Source: G965212025 sp965237985 (GTDB lineage Bacteria; Pseudomonadota; Gammaproteobacteria; Poriferisulfidales; Oxydemutatoraceae). Taken from it: 64,000 nucleotides of DNA. A program made the translations under genes and the position numbers. Below are positions 17,797-27,803 of the stretch, one piece after another; within the stretch, counting starts at the first letter, position 1, and the number at the start of each line of letters is the position of its first letter. The notes under the pieces were generated by a model, which saw nothing but the letters and a program-made list of their open reading frames with translations, was not told where the DNA came from and did no database searches. The DNA lies in assembly GCA_965237985.1 (NCBI GenBank), contig OZ250161.1, positions 1,116,001-1,180,000 of the forward strand, given 5' to 3'.

Positions 17797-17868
17797 AATG
17801 GTTTGCTCCGATGGTTTTTCCGGCGGATAATTTTCAGTATCCTACCATCGTGACCATGATTCTTTCCC

Positions 17869-18786
17869 ATGCTCAGCAGGCAGATGACGTTGCGTAGACC
17901 CACCCTGGTTGGCAAGTTCATGACTTCTCGCAGACATTTTTTCACGACACTGGTCTGGAGTGGGGTGCTGGTTGGCTTGGGGTTCGTGCTGGGGACGTGG
18001 TTCGATCGGCTGGCGTCGTCGGACTTCTGGCAACAGGAACCCAAGGCGGCAATGTCAGCGGAGACGATACCGCAAGCAGAGCTGTCCCTGTTGACTCGAG
18101 CTCTTGCTACCCTTGAAGTACGAGTGATCCGCTTGGAAGCACTGGGATTGGACCTGATACAGCGTTATGGCCTGGACGAAGCGGCATTCGATCTTTTGGA
18201 AACACCGGGAATGGGAGGCATGTTGAATCCGGTCGTCACCAATTCCGGGTTGGAGCTTTCTGAAACTCTGACACGACTTGACGAGCTCGACAGGAAACTG
18301 CAAAGTCGCGAATTGCATTTGGGAGTCCTGAAAGGCATCCTGGATGACATGAACCGCGACGCGATGCGACTGGCACCGAGCTGGCCTGCTGAAAAAGGCT
18401 GGATATCTTCCCTTTATGGCAACCGTGTCAGTCCCTTCAGCGGACGCCGGGAGTTTCATGCCGGTGTCGACATCGTTGCCAGATATGGTAGTGGTGTTCG
18501 TGCCTTTTCCGGCGGCATTGTCAAGCAAGCCATTGTGAACGGACATTACGGAAAAATGATCGAGATCGATCATGGCAATGATTTCACAACACGTTATGCT
18601 CACAACAGTATCAACCTGGTCACAGAAGGGACAGTAGTCAGCAAGGGGGACGTCGTCGCACTGGTAGGGAGTTCAGGCCGTTCAACCGGACCACATCTGC
18701 ATTTTGAAATTCGCAGGCACGGCCGCTCCCTGGACCCAGCCCCTTATCTCAGCCGCACCCGCTCGGTTCCGTTTGCAAGGCGATAG
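17869..18786 (+). CDS. M23 family (LytM-type) murein endopeptidase
   Basis: The 305-residue protein has an N-terminal membrane anchor (about residues 24-45), a probable helical linker (residues 65-160), and a C-terminal M23 domain. Both zinc-ligand motifs are intact, FHAGVDI (HxxxD) and GPHLHFEI (HxH), so it should be an active glycyl-type endopeptidase cutting peptidoglycan cross-links in the periplasm. A second possible start is ATG 17920. It sits just upstream of secA, as in Pseudomonas. Confidence 0.9.
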   Translation: MLSRQMTLRRPTLVGKFMTSRRHFFTTLVWSGVLVGLGFVLGTWFDRLASSDFWQQEPKAAMSAETIPQAELSLLTRALATLEVRVIRLEALGLDLIQRYGLDEAAFDLLETPGMGGMLNPVVTNSGLELSETLTRLDELDRKLQSRELHLGVLKGILDDMNRDAMRLAPSWPAEKGWISSLYGNRVSPFSGRREFHAGVDIVARYGSGVRAFSGGIVKQAIVNGHYGKMIEIDHGNDFTTRYAHNSINLVTEGTVVSKGDVVALVGSSGRSTGPHLHFEIRRHGRSLDPAPYLSRTRSVPFARR

Positions 18787-18950
18787 GCCGGTGCCCCGAG
18801 GGTTGCGTGTTGCCCTTTGTCATGAAACGGGCAGGGGGTACAGTGCTTTTTTAGTGCGGGTTCCCGATTGTGCCTCGAGTCCGTTTACCGATTACCGGGC
18901 AGTGGCACAGGAATGTCCCTCGATGATCACGCAAAAGGACGAGGAATCCA

Positions 18951-21725
18951 TTGTTTAAAGAACTTTTCAGGAAAGCGATTCCCACTCGCAATGACCGCCT
19001 GATCAGGAAATACAACAAGACAGTCGCCAAGATAAACGGCCACGAAAACGAGCTCGGCACACTGGACGATGAAACACTGGCAGCGAAAATCGGAGAATTC
19101 AAAGACCGTTACGCAGCCGGGGAAACCCTTGATGAGTTGTTGCCGGAAGCTTTTGCAGTGGTTCGCGAAGCATCCCGCCGGGCGCTGGGATTACGCCACT
19201 TTGATGTGCAGTTGATGGGCGGCATGGTTTTGCACGAGGGCAAAATCTCGGAAATGAAAACTGGAGAAGGAAAAACGCTGGTCGCAACTTTGCCGGCGTA
19301 TTTGAATGCTGTCGGTGGTCGCAGCACGCACATTGTCACCGTAAACGACTATCTGGCGAAACGAGACAAGGAATGGATGGGCAAAGTATACGAGGTGCTG
19401 GGGGTCACCGTCGGCACTGTAGTTTCCGGTCTGTCCGTGGAAGAGCGGAAACTCGCTTACCGTGCAGACGTGACTTATGGCACAAACAATGAATTTGGAT
19501 TTGATTATCTGCGCGACAACATGGTGCTGTCTCCCGAGGCCCGCGTGCAAAGAGGGCAGCACTTCGCGATCGTCGACGAGGTGGATTCCATCCTCATAGA
19601 TGAAGCCAGAACACCACTGATTATTTCTGGACAGGTAGAGCAGAAAACTGAAATTTATTCGATCATCAAAGACATCGTGCGCAAGCTGGAGGTGCAGGTT
19701 GAGGCATCCGAAGTAGAAGGAGAGGAGGGGGACGGAGATTTCGTTATAGACGAAAAAAGCAAACAGGTGCATTTGACGGAAGAGGGACATTTGCATGTCG
19801 AGAAATTGATGACCAATGCCGATTTGCTGAGCGGCGACGGAAGCCTGTATGACAGCAAACACCTAGTGCTTTTTCACCACGTTAATGCCGCCTTGCGCGC
19901 CCAGAATTTATACAGCCGTGATGTGGAGTACCTGGTAAAAAACCAGGAAGTCATTATCGTCGACGAGTTTACTGGTCGAGCCATGCCCGGACGACGCTGG
20001 TCGGAAGGTTTGCACCAAGCACTCGAAGCCAAAGAAGGCGTTCCCATACAAAGCGAAAGCCAGACTCTTGCCGCCATTACTTTCCAGAATTATTTCCGGC
20101 TTTACGAAAGACTTGCCGGCATGACCGGCACTGCCGACACCGAAGCGTATGAGTTTGCGCAGATTTATGGGCTCGAGGTCGTTGTCGTGCCGACGCATCG
20201 CACCATGATCCGGGAAGACAAAGGGGATGCGGTCTTTCTGACCGTGGATGAAAAATTCAACGCCATCACGGAAGACATTGCCACCTCGATTGAAGACGGT
20301 CGGCCGGTACTGGTCGGCACGGCGTCTATAGAAAACTCAGAACATCTGTCGGGCATGTTGAAAGAACGCAAAATCAGGCACAGTATTTTGAATGCTAAGC
20401 ATCACGAAGCGGAATCCGCTATCGTGGCAAATGCGGGGGTCCCCAAAGAGGTCACGATAGCAACGAACATGGCGGGCCGGGGAACGGATATTGTGCTGGG
20501 CGGCATTCTTGAGAAAGCGGAAAGCGAAAACGACGGGGACGCCAGACAACGTGAACGCCTGGAGAAGACTTGGCAGGATGTGCACGACCAAGTTGTGGCT
20601 GCTGGCGGCCTGCATGTCATTGGTACGGAACGCCACGAATCCCGGCGCATAGACAACCAGTTGCGCGGCCGTTCCGGACGCCAGGGAGACCCGGGGTCAA
20701 GCCGCTTTTACCTGTCCCTGGAAGATAACCTGATGCGCATTTTCGCCGGCGAAAAAGTCAAGTCCGTTATGGGAAAAATCGGAGTTGAAGCAGGGGAAGC
20801 GATTGAACATCCATGGGTATCACGCGCCATTGAAAACGCTCAAAGAAAAGTGGAATCACACAACTTCGACATTCGCAAAAATCTGCTCGAATACGACGAT
20901 ATCGCCAGTGAGCAAAGAAAGGTGATATACCAGCAACGCAACGAGCTGCTGGTCGGGAACGGTGAAGATGATGATATTCACGACATGCTGGATCAGATTA
21001 TTTATGTCGTGTTGGATACACACATTCCGGCAGGGTCCATTGAGGAGCAATGGGAAGTCGCCGCCTTGGAAGAACAGTTGAAAAAAGATTTTGAAATCGA
21101 TTGCTCTCCGAGCAGCTGGATTGCGGAAAACCCGGAATTCAGCGGCGAAGATCTGCGTGACAAAGTGCAATCAATTGCCAAAGAAAAATTTACTGGACTT
21201 GAGAATCTGGTCGGCAAAGACAGCATGCGGGAATTGGAAAGAGTAATCCTGCTCCAGACCCTGGATCATCACTGGCGCGAGCATTTGGCGGCAATGGATT
21301 ATTTGCGCCAAGGGATCGGGTTACGTGGTTATGCGCAAAAAAACCCGAAACAGGAATACAAGCGCGAGGCATTCGAGATGTTCGAACAAATGCTCGAGGA
21401 TGTACGCCATAGCACTATTTCCATGTTGCTTCGGGTACCAGTAGGCAAAAATATGGAACAAGTGATTGGCGAGCGAGAAAAAGAAGAAAGGATATTAAGC
21501 CAAGTCAGCTACAGCCGACAGGAGAAAAGCCCCAAAATACTGGATTTACAGATAGACGGGAAACCACGTCGGCAGATCTCCGAAACTCACCGCAGACCCA
21601 AACCCCAAGTACAAACTCACCGCCGTGCGGCACCAAAAGTGGGCAGAAATGCATCGTGTCATTGCGGCTCGGGACGAAAATACAAGCATTGTCATGGTCG
21701 CAGTCACTCAAGGATTCCCGGGTGA
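18951..21725 (+). CDS. secA: preprotein translocase ATPase SecA
   Basis: SecA is the cytoplasmic motor that pushes preproteins through SecYEG. The 924-residue protein has Walker A EMKTGEGKTLVA, THIVTVNDYLAKRD, the DEAD-like VDEVDSILIDEARTPLIISG, NMAGRGTDIVLGG and GLHVIGTERHESRRIDNQLR. Its C-terminal zinc finger, GRNASCHCGSGRKYKHCHG, binds SecB and phospholipids. It starts at TTG with GAGGAA upstream. The stop codon lies seven bases before an argJ-type start. The last 130 bases of the gene, including the zinc finger, are the first unit of a five-copy array that extends to the real argJ. Confidence 0.97.
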   Translation: MFKELFRKAIPTRNDRLIRKYNKTVAKINGHENELGTLDDETLAAKIGEFKDRYAAGETLDELLPEAFAVVREASRRALGLRHFDVQLMGGMVLHEGKISEMKTGEGKTLVATLPAYLNAVGGRSTHIVTVNDYLAKRDKEWMGKVYEVLGVTVGTVVSGLSVEERKLAYRADVTYGTNNEFGFDYLRDNMVLSPEARVQRGQHFAIVDEVDSILIDEARTPLIISGQVEQKTEIYSIIKDIVRKLEVQVEASEVEGEEGDGDFVIDEKSKQVHLTEEGHLHVEKLMTNADLLSGDGSLYDSKHLVLFHHVNAALRAQNLYSRDVEYLVKNQEVIIVDEFTGRAMPGRRWSEGLHQALEAKEGVPIQSESQTLAAITFQNYFRLYERLAGMTGTADTEAYEFAQIYGLEVVVVPTHRTMIREDKGDAVFLTVDEKFNAITEDIATSIEDGRPVLVGTASIENSEHLSGMLKERKIRHSILNAKHHEAESAIVANAGVPKEVTIATNMAGRGTDIVLGGILEKAESENDGDARQRERLEKTWQDVHDQVVAAGGLHVIGTERHESRRIDNQLRGRSGRQGDPGSSRFYLSLEDNLMRIFAGEKVKSVMGKIGVEAGEAIEHPWVSRAIENAQRKVESHNFDIRKNLLEYDDIASEQRKVIYQQRNELLVGNGEDDDIHDMLDQIIYVVLDTHIPAGSIEEQWEVAALEEQLKKDFEIDCSPSSWIAENPEFSGEDLRDKVQSIAKEKFTGLENLVGKDSMRELERVILLQTLDHHWREHLAAMDYLRQGIGLRGYAQKNPKQEYKREAFEMFEQMLEDVRHSTISMLLRVPVGKNMEQVIGEREKEERILSQVSYSRQEKSPKILDLQIDGKPRRQISETHRRPKPQVQTHRRAAPKVGRNASCHCGSGRKYKHCHGRSHSRIPG

Positions 21726-22340
21726 TGTTTTGAACGAAGGCGCAAACCCAAACTTCGAAGCACAGAGTCAGTGCCGGGCGGCACCAAAAGTGGGCAGAAA
21801 TACATTGCCTCATTGCGGCTCGGGACGAAAATACAAGCATTGCCATGGTCGCAGTCACTAAGGATTCCCGGGTGATGTTTTGAACGAAGGCGCAAACCCA
21901 AACCCCGAGTACGGACTCACCGCCGGGCGGCACCAAAAGTGGGCAGAAATACATTGCCTCATTGCGGCTCGGGACGAAAATACAAGCATTGTCATGGTCG
22001 CAGTCACTCAAGGATTCCCGGGTGATGTTTTGAACGAAGGCGCAAACCAAAACTCCGAGTACGGACTCACCGCCGTGCGGCACCAAAAGTGGGCAGAAAT
22101 GCATCGTGCCTCATTGCGGCTCGGGACGAAAATACAAGCATTGTCATGGTCGCAGTCACTTAAGGATTCCCGGGTGATGTTTTGAACGAAGGCGCAAACC
22201 CAAACTTCGAAGCACAGAGTCAGCGCCGGGCGGCACCAAAAGTGGGCAGAAATACATTGCCTCATTGCGGCTCGGGACGAAAATACAAGCATTGTCATGG
22301 TCGCAGTCACTTAAGGATTCCCGGGTGATGTTTTGAACGA
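21590..22340 (+). repeat. 150-152 bp tandem array, 5 units, built from the secA 3' end and argJ 5' end
   Basis: The landmark AGGATTCCCGGGTGATG occurs at 21711, 21861, 22011, 22163 and 22314, so the period is 150, 150, 152 and 151 bases. Each unit contains the codons for SecA's zinc finger, the secA stop, and the ribosome site plus TTG start of argJ with its first four codons. Unit 1 is the true secA end and unit 5 runs into the true argJ. In units 2, 3 and 5 the first zinc-ligand Cys codon is lost (Thr-Leu-Pro replaces Ala-Ser-Cys), and unit 4 has an inserted base. This is a tandem amplification of a gene junction. Confidence 0.95.
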
Positions 22341-23526
22341 AGGCGCGTTTGCAGTACCTGGCATAAGGCTGGCAACCGCGACCTCCGGTGCTCGTCGTTA
22401 CCGGGACCGAGCTGACCTGCTTTTGATGGAGTTCTCTGAAGGGACTCAGGCGGCTTGTCTGTTCACACAAAATCGGGTGCGCGCCGCCCCGGTTGAAGTG
22501 GCGGCGCGTCACCTGGCAGAAAGTGCAGGTCCTCGCTATTTGCTGGCAAACGCGGGAAGCGCGAATGCCGGGTTGGGCCAGGTCGGCATCGAGGATGCCG
22601 AGAAATGTTGTGCCGCACTTGCCGGGTTGGGTAGAGTCCCGTTGCATCTGGTGTTGCCTTTTTCAACCGGTGTGATTGGCGAAAGGTTGCCGCTTGAAAA
22701 AATACTCCGTCAGTTGCCTGCGCTACACGCCTCACTTGCTGATACGTATTGGCAGGAAGCCAGCCGCGCCATCATGACGACCGACACCGTCGCCAAACTT
22801 GTGAGCCGCCGGATTGCGTTTGGGGAAAAACACATTCACTTGAACGCCATTGTGAAAGGGGCGGGGATGATCCAGCCGCACATGGCAACGATGTTGTGTT
22901 TTGCCGCTTGTGATGCCAAGGTGGAAAGTTCAAACCTGCATGCCTTGCTCACGGATGCCTGTCGCCACTCCTTTCATGCCATTACTGTGGACGGGGATAC
23001 ATCGACGAATGATGCTTGTTTTCTTGCCGCCACCGGGAAAAGTGGAATAGCTCTGACTGAAGAAAACGAGACGGTTTTTTCCCAGGCGCTTCAAGAGGTG
23101 TTCGTAAAACTGGCACAGGACATTGTCAAAGATGCTGAGGGAGCGACCCGTTTCGTCACCGTCCTGGTGCGGCAGGCCGCAGATGAAGAAGCTGCGCGTT
23201 GCGTGGCCATGACGGTCGCAAATTCGCCGTTGGTGAAAACCGCGCTTTACGCCGGTGATCCGAACTGGGGCAGAATTCTCGCGGCTATAGGCAGAAGCGC
23301 CCCGGCGACAAATCCAGAACTTCTGAATATCTGGCTGGGCAGGCATTGTGTATTTCAGAACGGAGTCATCGCTCCGGGCTATGATGAAAAACAAGCGGCC
23401 CAAGAAATGGCAGGGCGAGAAATTACTGTGTGTATCGGTCTCGGGCAGGGCGATGCGGAGTTTCAAGCATGGACTTCAGACCTGAGTCCGGAATACGTCA
23501 ACATCAACGCCAATTACCGCTCCTGA
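22333..23526 (+). CDS. argJ: bifunctional glutamate N-acetyltransferase / ornithine acetyltransferase
   Basis: ArgJ transfers acetyl from N-acetylornithine to glutamate in the cyclic arginine pathway and may also make N-acetylglutamate from acetyl-CoA. The 397-residue precursor self-cleaves before the Thr of KGAGMIQPHMATML, which is present. Other markers are PFSTGVIGERLP, TTDTVAKL, TVDGDTSTND, GDPNWGRILAAIGR and the C-terminal EYVNINANYRS. It starts at TTG with GGGTGA seven bases before. The promoter and start lie in the last unit of the secA/argJ array, so expression may depend on read-through of the repeats. Confidence 0.95.
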   Translation: MNEGAFAVPGIRLATATSGARRYRDRADLLLMEFSEGTQAACLFTQNRVRAAPVEVAARHLAESAGPRYLLANAGSANAGLGQVGIEDAEKCCAALAGLGRVPLHLVLPFSTGVIGERLPLEKILRQLPALHASLADTYWQEASRAIMTTDTVAKLVSRRIAFGEKHIHLNAIVKGAGMIQPHMATMLCFAACDAKVESSNLHALLTDACRHSFHAITVDGDTSTNDACFLAATGKSGIALTEENETVFSQALQEVFVKLAQDIVKDAEGATRFVTVLVRQAADEEAARCVAMTVANSPLVKTALYAGDPNWGRILAAIGRSAPATNPELLNIWLGRHCVFQNGVIAPGYDEKQAAQEMAGREITVCIGLGQGDAEFQAWTSDLSPEYVNINANYRS

Positions 23527-24476
23527 ACCATACCCGACCCACCCCCCCCCAGCATATCGTTTTGGGGACCATCAGAAAAGACAGGCAGGTCTTGTTGCTG
23601 TGGCGTGAGACGGGGTACGGACAAGGGGGGTGCTGGTCTTTCCCCGGCGGCAAAGTGGAGCCAGGAGAATATGCCGGGCAGGCTTTGGTGAGAGAACTGC
23701 GCGAGGAAACCGGGCTGGAAACTCGAACGACTCACCCTTTGATAAACGTCACCTGCTCCAGCCACGGACGAGATCTTTTTCTTGAGGTTTTTGAGGCAGA
23801 AGTCACGGAGGATGCCGGTTTTTACGGTGGTGACTTTCTGCAATGGCGACCGATCGGAGAATTGCGAGAAACAGATTTTCTCCCTGCCAATCGGCCCATG
23901 CTCAATGCCTTGCGGCTACCTGATTATTATGCGCTTGTATCCTTGGATGAAAAGCGCAACGAGCACGAGAAAGCACTGGAACAGGCTTTTGCGTGTGAAG
24001 ATTCTTTCTTGACTTTGCGTGCACCCCACCTTTCGACAAAGGTTTATGCCGGAATTGTGAGGCGTATTTTTTTCCGGTTCAAAGCACAGAGAAAACGTAT
24101 CCTTTTGCACGATCATCCCGAATTGGTACCAGAGCTCGGCGCGGCAGGGGTACATTTGAGTCAAGGTGCCCTGCGCCAAGATGGGAAAAGACCGGTAGCA
24201 AGGGATTGCTGGTTTGCCGCCTCCTGCCACAGTCTTGCCGAGATACGGGAAGCACAGCAACGTAACGTGGATTTCTGTGTGCTGGGCCCGGTCAGGTCGA
24301 CGCGGTCGCACCCTGGGCAACAGGGCATCGGTTTTGAAAGTTTCGCTGCCATCGTGCGCCACGCCGAGGTACCTGTGTATGCAATCGGGGGGCTGGGTTT
24401 CGCGGATTATGAAACCGCCCGTCGTCACAGGGCACGGGGCATTGCCGGAATCAGCTGTTTCCTCGGGAAAGGCTGA
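23469..24476 (+). CDS. nudix (MutT-type) hydrolase fused to a ThiE-like domain
   Basis: The N-terminal domain has a complete nudix box GKVEPGEYAGQALVRELREE followed by TGL, as in 8-oxo-dGTP pyrophosphatases that clean the nucleotide pool. The C-terminal half (about residues 200-335) resembles thiamine-phosphate synthase/TenI barrels (HDHPELVPELGAAGVHLSQ, VDFCVLGPV, PVYAIGGLGFADYETARR). This fusion is known in gammaproteobacteria downstream of secA/argJ. The start is uncertain: ATG 23469 lies inside argJ in another frame, a CTG at 23523 overlaps the argJ stop, and a run of nine C bases (23552-23560 region) sits just before the domain begins. Confidence 0.85.
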   Translation: MDFRPESGIRQHQRQLPLLNHTRPTPPQHIVLGTIRKDRQVLLLWRETGYGQGGCWSFPGGKVEPGEYAGQALVRELREETGLETRTTHPLINVTCSSHGRDLFLEVFEAEVTEDAGFYGGDFLQWRPIGELRETDFLPANRPMLNALRLPDYYALVSLDEKRNEHEKALEQAFACEDSFLTLRAPHLSTKVYAGIVRRIFFRFKAQRKRILLHDHPELVPELGAAGVHLSQGALRQDGKRPVARDCWFAASCHSLAEIREAQQRNVDFCVLGPVRSTRSHPGQQGIGFESFAAIVRHAEVPVYAIGGLGFADYETARRHRARGIAGISCFLGKG

Positions 24477-24572
24477 CACATTCCCGATGACCATTATGCG
24501 TATTCCCGAATTTGGATTTTTATCGGCAGCGTCGATCTTTTTCCTCATGACGCCGACCCGTCCTGCAACTTG

Positions 24573-25841
24573 ATGCAACAAAAGCACAGGGCTTTAGGCT
24601 TGCACCTGGATTTCGGTCTGGGTGGCGATGAACTTTCACTCCGGGAATTCCAGGAACTGGCACGCTCTGCCGGAGTGGAGTTGTGCCAACTGATCCGAGT
24701 ACGCAGCCACCGCCCCACCCCCGGGTATTTTGTTGGTCGGGGAAAGGCCCACGAGCTTCGAGACGCGTTAGCGGCAAGCGAATTGCAGCTGTTGCTCGTT
24801 AGTCACAACCTCAGTGCCACGCAGGAAAGAAACCTGGAACGACTGTGCCAGGCCAGAGTGCTCGACAGAAGTGGTCTGATACTGGATATTTTTTCCCAAA
24901 GGGCACGTTCCAGCGAAGGGAAATTACAGGTTGAGCTCGCCCAGCTCGAATTTTTGTCCACCCGTCTTGTACGCGGCTGGAGCCATCTGGAGCGTCAGAA
25001 GGGAGGAATCGGATTGCGTGGGCCAGGTGAAAAGCAACTGGAAGTCGACCGCAGGCTGGTTCGCCGGCGCATTACCGGGATCAGAAAACGCCTGGTAAAA
25101 ATCAAGGCACGTCGTGAACTAAGCCGGAGTTTGCGCAAAGAACGTGGTTTCCTGTCTATTGCGCTTGTTGGTTATAGCAACGCCGGCAAGTCGACATTGT
25201 TTAACGCCTTGACAAACCGGCGGGTGGCGATTGCCGACCAGCTCTTTACGACGCTTGATTCGGTGGTGCAAAGAATGGACCTGAGTGGTAACAAAACTGT
25301 TTTAAGCGATACCGTGGGGTTCATCCAGGATTTGCCTCATGCGCTGATCGAAGCGTTCAATGCCACCTTGCTTGAGATTCGTGAGGCGGACTTGCTGGTC
25401 CATGTTCTCGATTCGTCTACGTCTGCCCGTGACGCTCACAAAGCCAAAGTAGAAGCGACGCTACGTGAAATCGGTGCCGGACACCTGCCCTGTTTCACTG
25501 TGAACAACAAAGTTGATTTGTTTGCCGGCACAAAACCCCGCCTGGTCCGGAACAACAGAGGCCTGCCGGTTTCCGTTTCTGTTTCCGCGTCGACAGGTGC
25601 CGGACTCGAACTTCTCAAATGTGCGCTGGCTGAACTTTTAAGCGTGGATATGGACTGCTACCACATCAAAATACCTCCTGCCATGGGACAGTGGCGTGCC
25701 ATGGTTTATGCCAGGGGGCGCGTGTTTGACGAGCAGTATTCGCCTGCTTCGGGTTGGCGGATTACCACCTGCCTGCAAAAACAAACCGCCAGGCGTTTCA
25801 AGAGCAAAGGGCTGGAGATGGTACAATTCCAGCCAGTGTAA
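24573..25841 (+). CDS. hflX: GTPase HflX (ribosome-associated)
   Basis: HflX is a GTPase that binds the large ribosomal subunit and splits stalled ribosomes under stress. The roughly 422-residue protein has the HflX N-terminal domain (PTPGYFVGRGKAHELRDAL, LERQKGGIGLRGPGEKQLE) and a G domain with GYSNAGKSTLFN, DTVGFIQDLPH, NKVDLF and a final SAS motif. A TTG directly precedes the ATG at 24573; I use the ATG. The hfq neighbour common in other gammaproteobacteria is missing. Confidence 0.95.
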   Translation: MQQKHRALGLHLDFGLGGDELSLREFQELARSAGVELCQLIRVRSHRPTPGYFVGRGKAHELRDALAASELQLLLVSHNLSATQERNLERLCQARVLDRSGLILDIFSQRARSSEGKLQVELAQLEFLSTRLVRGWSHLERQKGGIGLRGPGEKQLEVDRRLVRRRITGIRKRLVKIKARRELSRSLRKERGFLSIALVGYSNAGKSTLFNALTNRRVAIADQLFTTLDSVVQRMDLSGNKTVLSDTVGFIQDLPHALIEAFNATLLEIREADLLVHVLDSSTSARDAHKAKVEATLREIGAGHLPCFTVNNKVDLFAGTKPRLVRNNRGLPVSVSVSASTGAGLELLKCALAELLSVDMDCYHIKIPPAMGQWRAMVYARGRVFDEQYSPASGWRITTCLQKQTARRFKSKGLEMVQFQPV

Positions 25842-26328
25842 AAAGTCGATGGCAACTCTGATTTTTCTGATGGGTTTACTCTGTCCAGGACAACTGTGAA
25901 CTGAAAATGGTAGCAACCATGTGCCAAACGACTCTTGCCCAACCAAATATGGGCAGACCTGGACAGACCGCCGATAAATCCAAACTGCTCCAACTTGTTC
26001 ATTTCGACGAGCACCGTCACACGCGCGTGCAAACTCCTCTCGACGTGTCGATAAAAAGGAATGATTGCCCAGTTGATTGTCACCAAAAATCACCACGATC
26101 TCATGTCCACACCCGCCTGACCCTACGGAATGCCCGGGCAACACGATCATCACACCCTGTCTACCAGCAACCTGATTCGCTATGTGTTCAGGGTCTTTTT
26201 TTTAGCAGAGCCGGGAACCTGTCTCCCAAAAACCGGTCTGCTGCCAAAGTCCGATTTTTGGAGGCTGGTCTACAGCATAAGTGTTGACCTTGAACAGACA
26301 ACGCGGAATCTCTACAATCCACGGAATC
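25842..26328. other. 487-base non-coding stretch between hflX and the oxidase cluster
   Basis: Several open frames exist on both strands, but none shows a family I recognise and their codon use looks random. The stretch should hold the promoter for the cytochrome oxidase cluster; I cannot pick it out. Confidence 0.35.
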
Positions 26329-26865
26329 ATGGTGATAACAAACGAAGGTCCTCTTGATTGTGCCGGGCATGGCGACAATACGTCAGTGGCCGGGTTTGAC
26401 GTCAGGCCAAACTGCTCATCATCGCTGCATGCCAATGGCGTCGTATTCCTGGCCCTGGCAATATTGCTTGCTGGGATATCTGCGTTTTTTGCTTGGTGGG
26501 GTGCGTGGCTGGTCCTGCCGTTTGCCGGCCTGGAGTTGCTGATCCTGGGGGCAGGCCTCGTTTTCTGCCGGCGTAGCCAAGAGCACGTGGAGCACATCAG
26601 GATTGGCAAACAGGAAGTAACCGTGAAAAACAAATCTGGCACCTACGTTTTTCAGCGTGCTTGGTTACAGGTGGAGTTGCGTCCGCCTGCTTTGCGTAAT
26701 CATCCGAGCCGTCTTTTGCTGGGATCGCATGGACGACGTATTGAGGTGGGTGATTTTTTATGTGAAAACGAGAAACGTGAGTTCGCGGACAGGTTGCGTG
26801 CAGAGTTGCTGCAGGGAATAAAAAACTCTGCCGCCTGGTGCTCTCCCAAGGGTGTATATGTCTAA
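26329..26865 (+). CDS. DUF2244 family membrane protein
   Basis: The 178-residue protein has two close hydrophobic helices with the DUF2244 signature WWGAWLVLPFAGLELLILG, followed by a cytoplasmic domain ending in LLQGIKNSA. Genes of this family commonly stand just before coxB in proteobacteria, and this one overlaps coxB by eight bases. A role in oxidase biogenesis is inferred from that linkage; no biochemical activity is established to my knowledge. The ATG at 26329 fits better than the upstream start at 26281, whose extra 16 residues are not family-like. Confidence 0.8.
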   Translation: MVITNEGPLDCAGHGDNTSVAGFDVRPNCSSSLHANGVVFLALAILLAGISAFFAWWGAWLVLPFAGLELLILGAGLVFCRRSQEHVEHIRIGKQEVTVKNKSGTYVFQRAWLQVELRPPALRNHPSRLLLGSHGRRIEVGDFLCENEKREFADRLRAELLQGIKNSAAWCSPKGVYV

Positions 26866-27712
26866 AATTGCTACAGTGCGAGTTTTTTCCTGCTTCAACT
26901 TGTTGCTTCTAGCGGGCTTGGCGTTCGGTGTTTTCCCCATTATGTCTGGCGCGGTTGATGTTGAGCAACCTTTTAACATGACCCGCGGGGTTACGGAAAT
27001 CAGCAACGATGTTTTCGAATTGCACATGCTGATTTTCTGGGTTTGCGTGTCCATAGGAGTCATCGTTTTCGCAGTCATGTTTTACTCCATTCTTGTGCAC
27101 CGCAAATCTCGTGGGCACAAAGCGGCGAACTTTCACGATAATGCGGTAGTGGAGATTTTATGGACGGCAGTGCCAACGCTCATTCTGGTGCTCATGGCCG
27201 TTCCAGCCGCACAGACTTTAATCAATATGGAAAAATTGCGTGAGGCCGACCACACCATAAAAGTCACCGGCTATCAGTGGCTGTGGGAATACGAATACCT
27301 GGGTGAAGATCTCAAGTTTTACAGCAAACTGTCCACCCCATTTGAGCAAATTTCTCAGGATGGAGTTGAAAAAGGTCCGAATTATCTCTTGGAAGTAGAC
27401 CGTAAACTGGTATTGCCGGTTGGAAAAAACGTCCGATTTTTAATCACCTCCGGTGACGTCCTTCATGCTTGGTGGGTGCCTGCGCTGGCGTTGAAAAAAG
27501 ATGCCGTCCCGGGCTTCATAAACGAAGTCTGGACTAATATCAGCAAGCAGGGCACTTATCGTGGGCAATGTGCCGAGTTGTGTGGTCGTTACCATGGTTT
27601 CATGCCGATAGTAGTGGAAGCCGTCAGTGAACCTGAGTTTCAGGCATGGCTCGCTGCGGCGAGTAAAGATGGAGAAAATGTTCCACATCTTGTTGCGCAA
27701 GGTGCGGATTGA
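26858..27712 (+). CDS. coxB: cytochrome c oxidase subunit II
   Basis: This subunit accepts electrons from cytochrome c at its CuA centre in the periplasm. The 284-residue protein has an N-terminal signal or anchor, two membrane helices, and a cupredoxin domain with the CuA ligands in DVLHAWWVPAL and GQCAELCGRYHGFMPI (both Cys, His and Met present). No C-terminal cytochrome c domain is attached, so it is the plain aa3 type. ATG 26858 has an AAGGGTG ribosome site. It is co-transcribed with coxA, 91 bases downstream. Confidence 0.96.
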   Translation: MSKIATVRVFSCFNLLLLAGLAFGVFPIMSGAVDVEQPFNMTRGVTEISNDVFELHMLIFWVCVSIGVIVFAVMFYSILVHRKSRGHKAANFHDNAVVEILWTAVPTLILVLMAVPAAQTLINMEKLREADHTIKVTGYQWLWEYEYLGEDLKFYSKLSTPFEQISQDGVEKGPNYLLEVDRKLVLPVGKNVRFLITSGDVLHAWWVPALALKKDAVPGFINEVWTNISKQGTYRGQCAELCGRYHGFMPIVVEAVSEPEFQAWLAAASKDGENVPHLVAQGAD

Positions 27713-27803
27713 AGTCGCTTCCTGAAAAAATTATTCACCTTGGTACGGCCCCGGCAGGCGTTTTGTTTCCGGTCGCCCCGGGGTATTGCAAGGAGCAGGC
27801 AGA

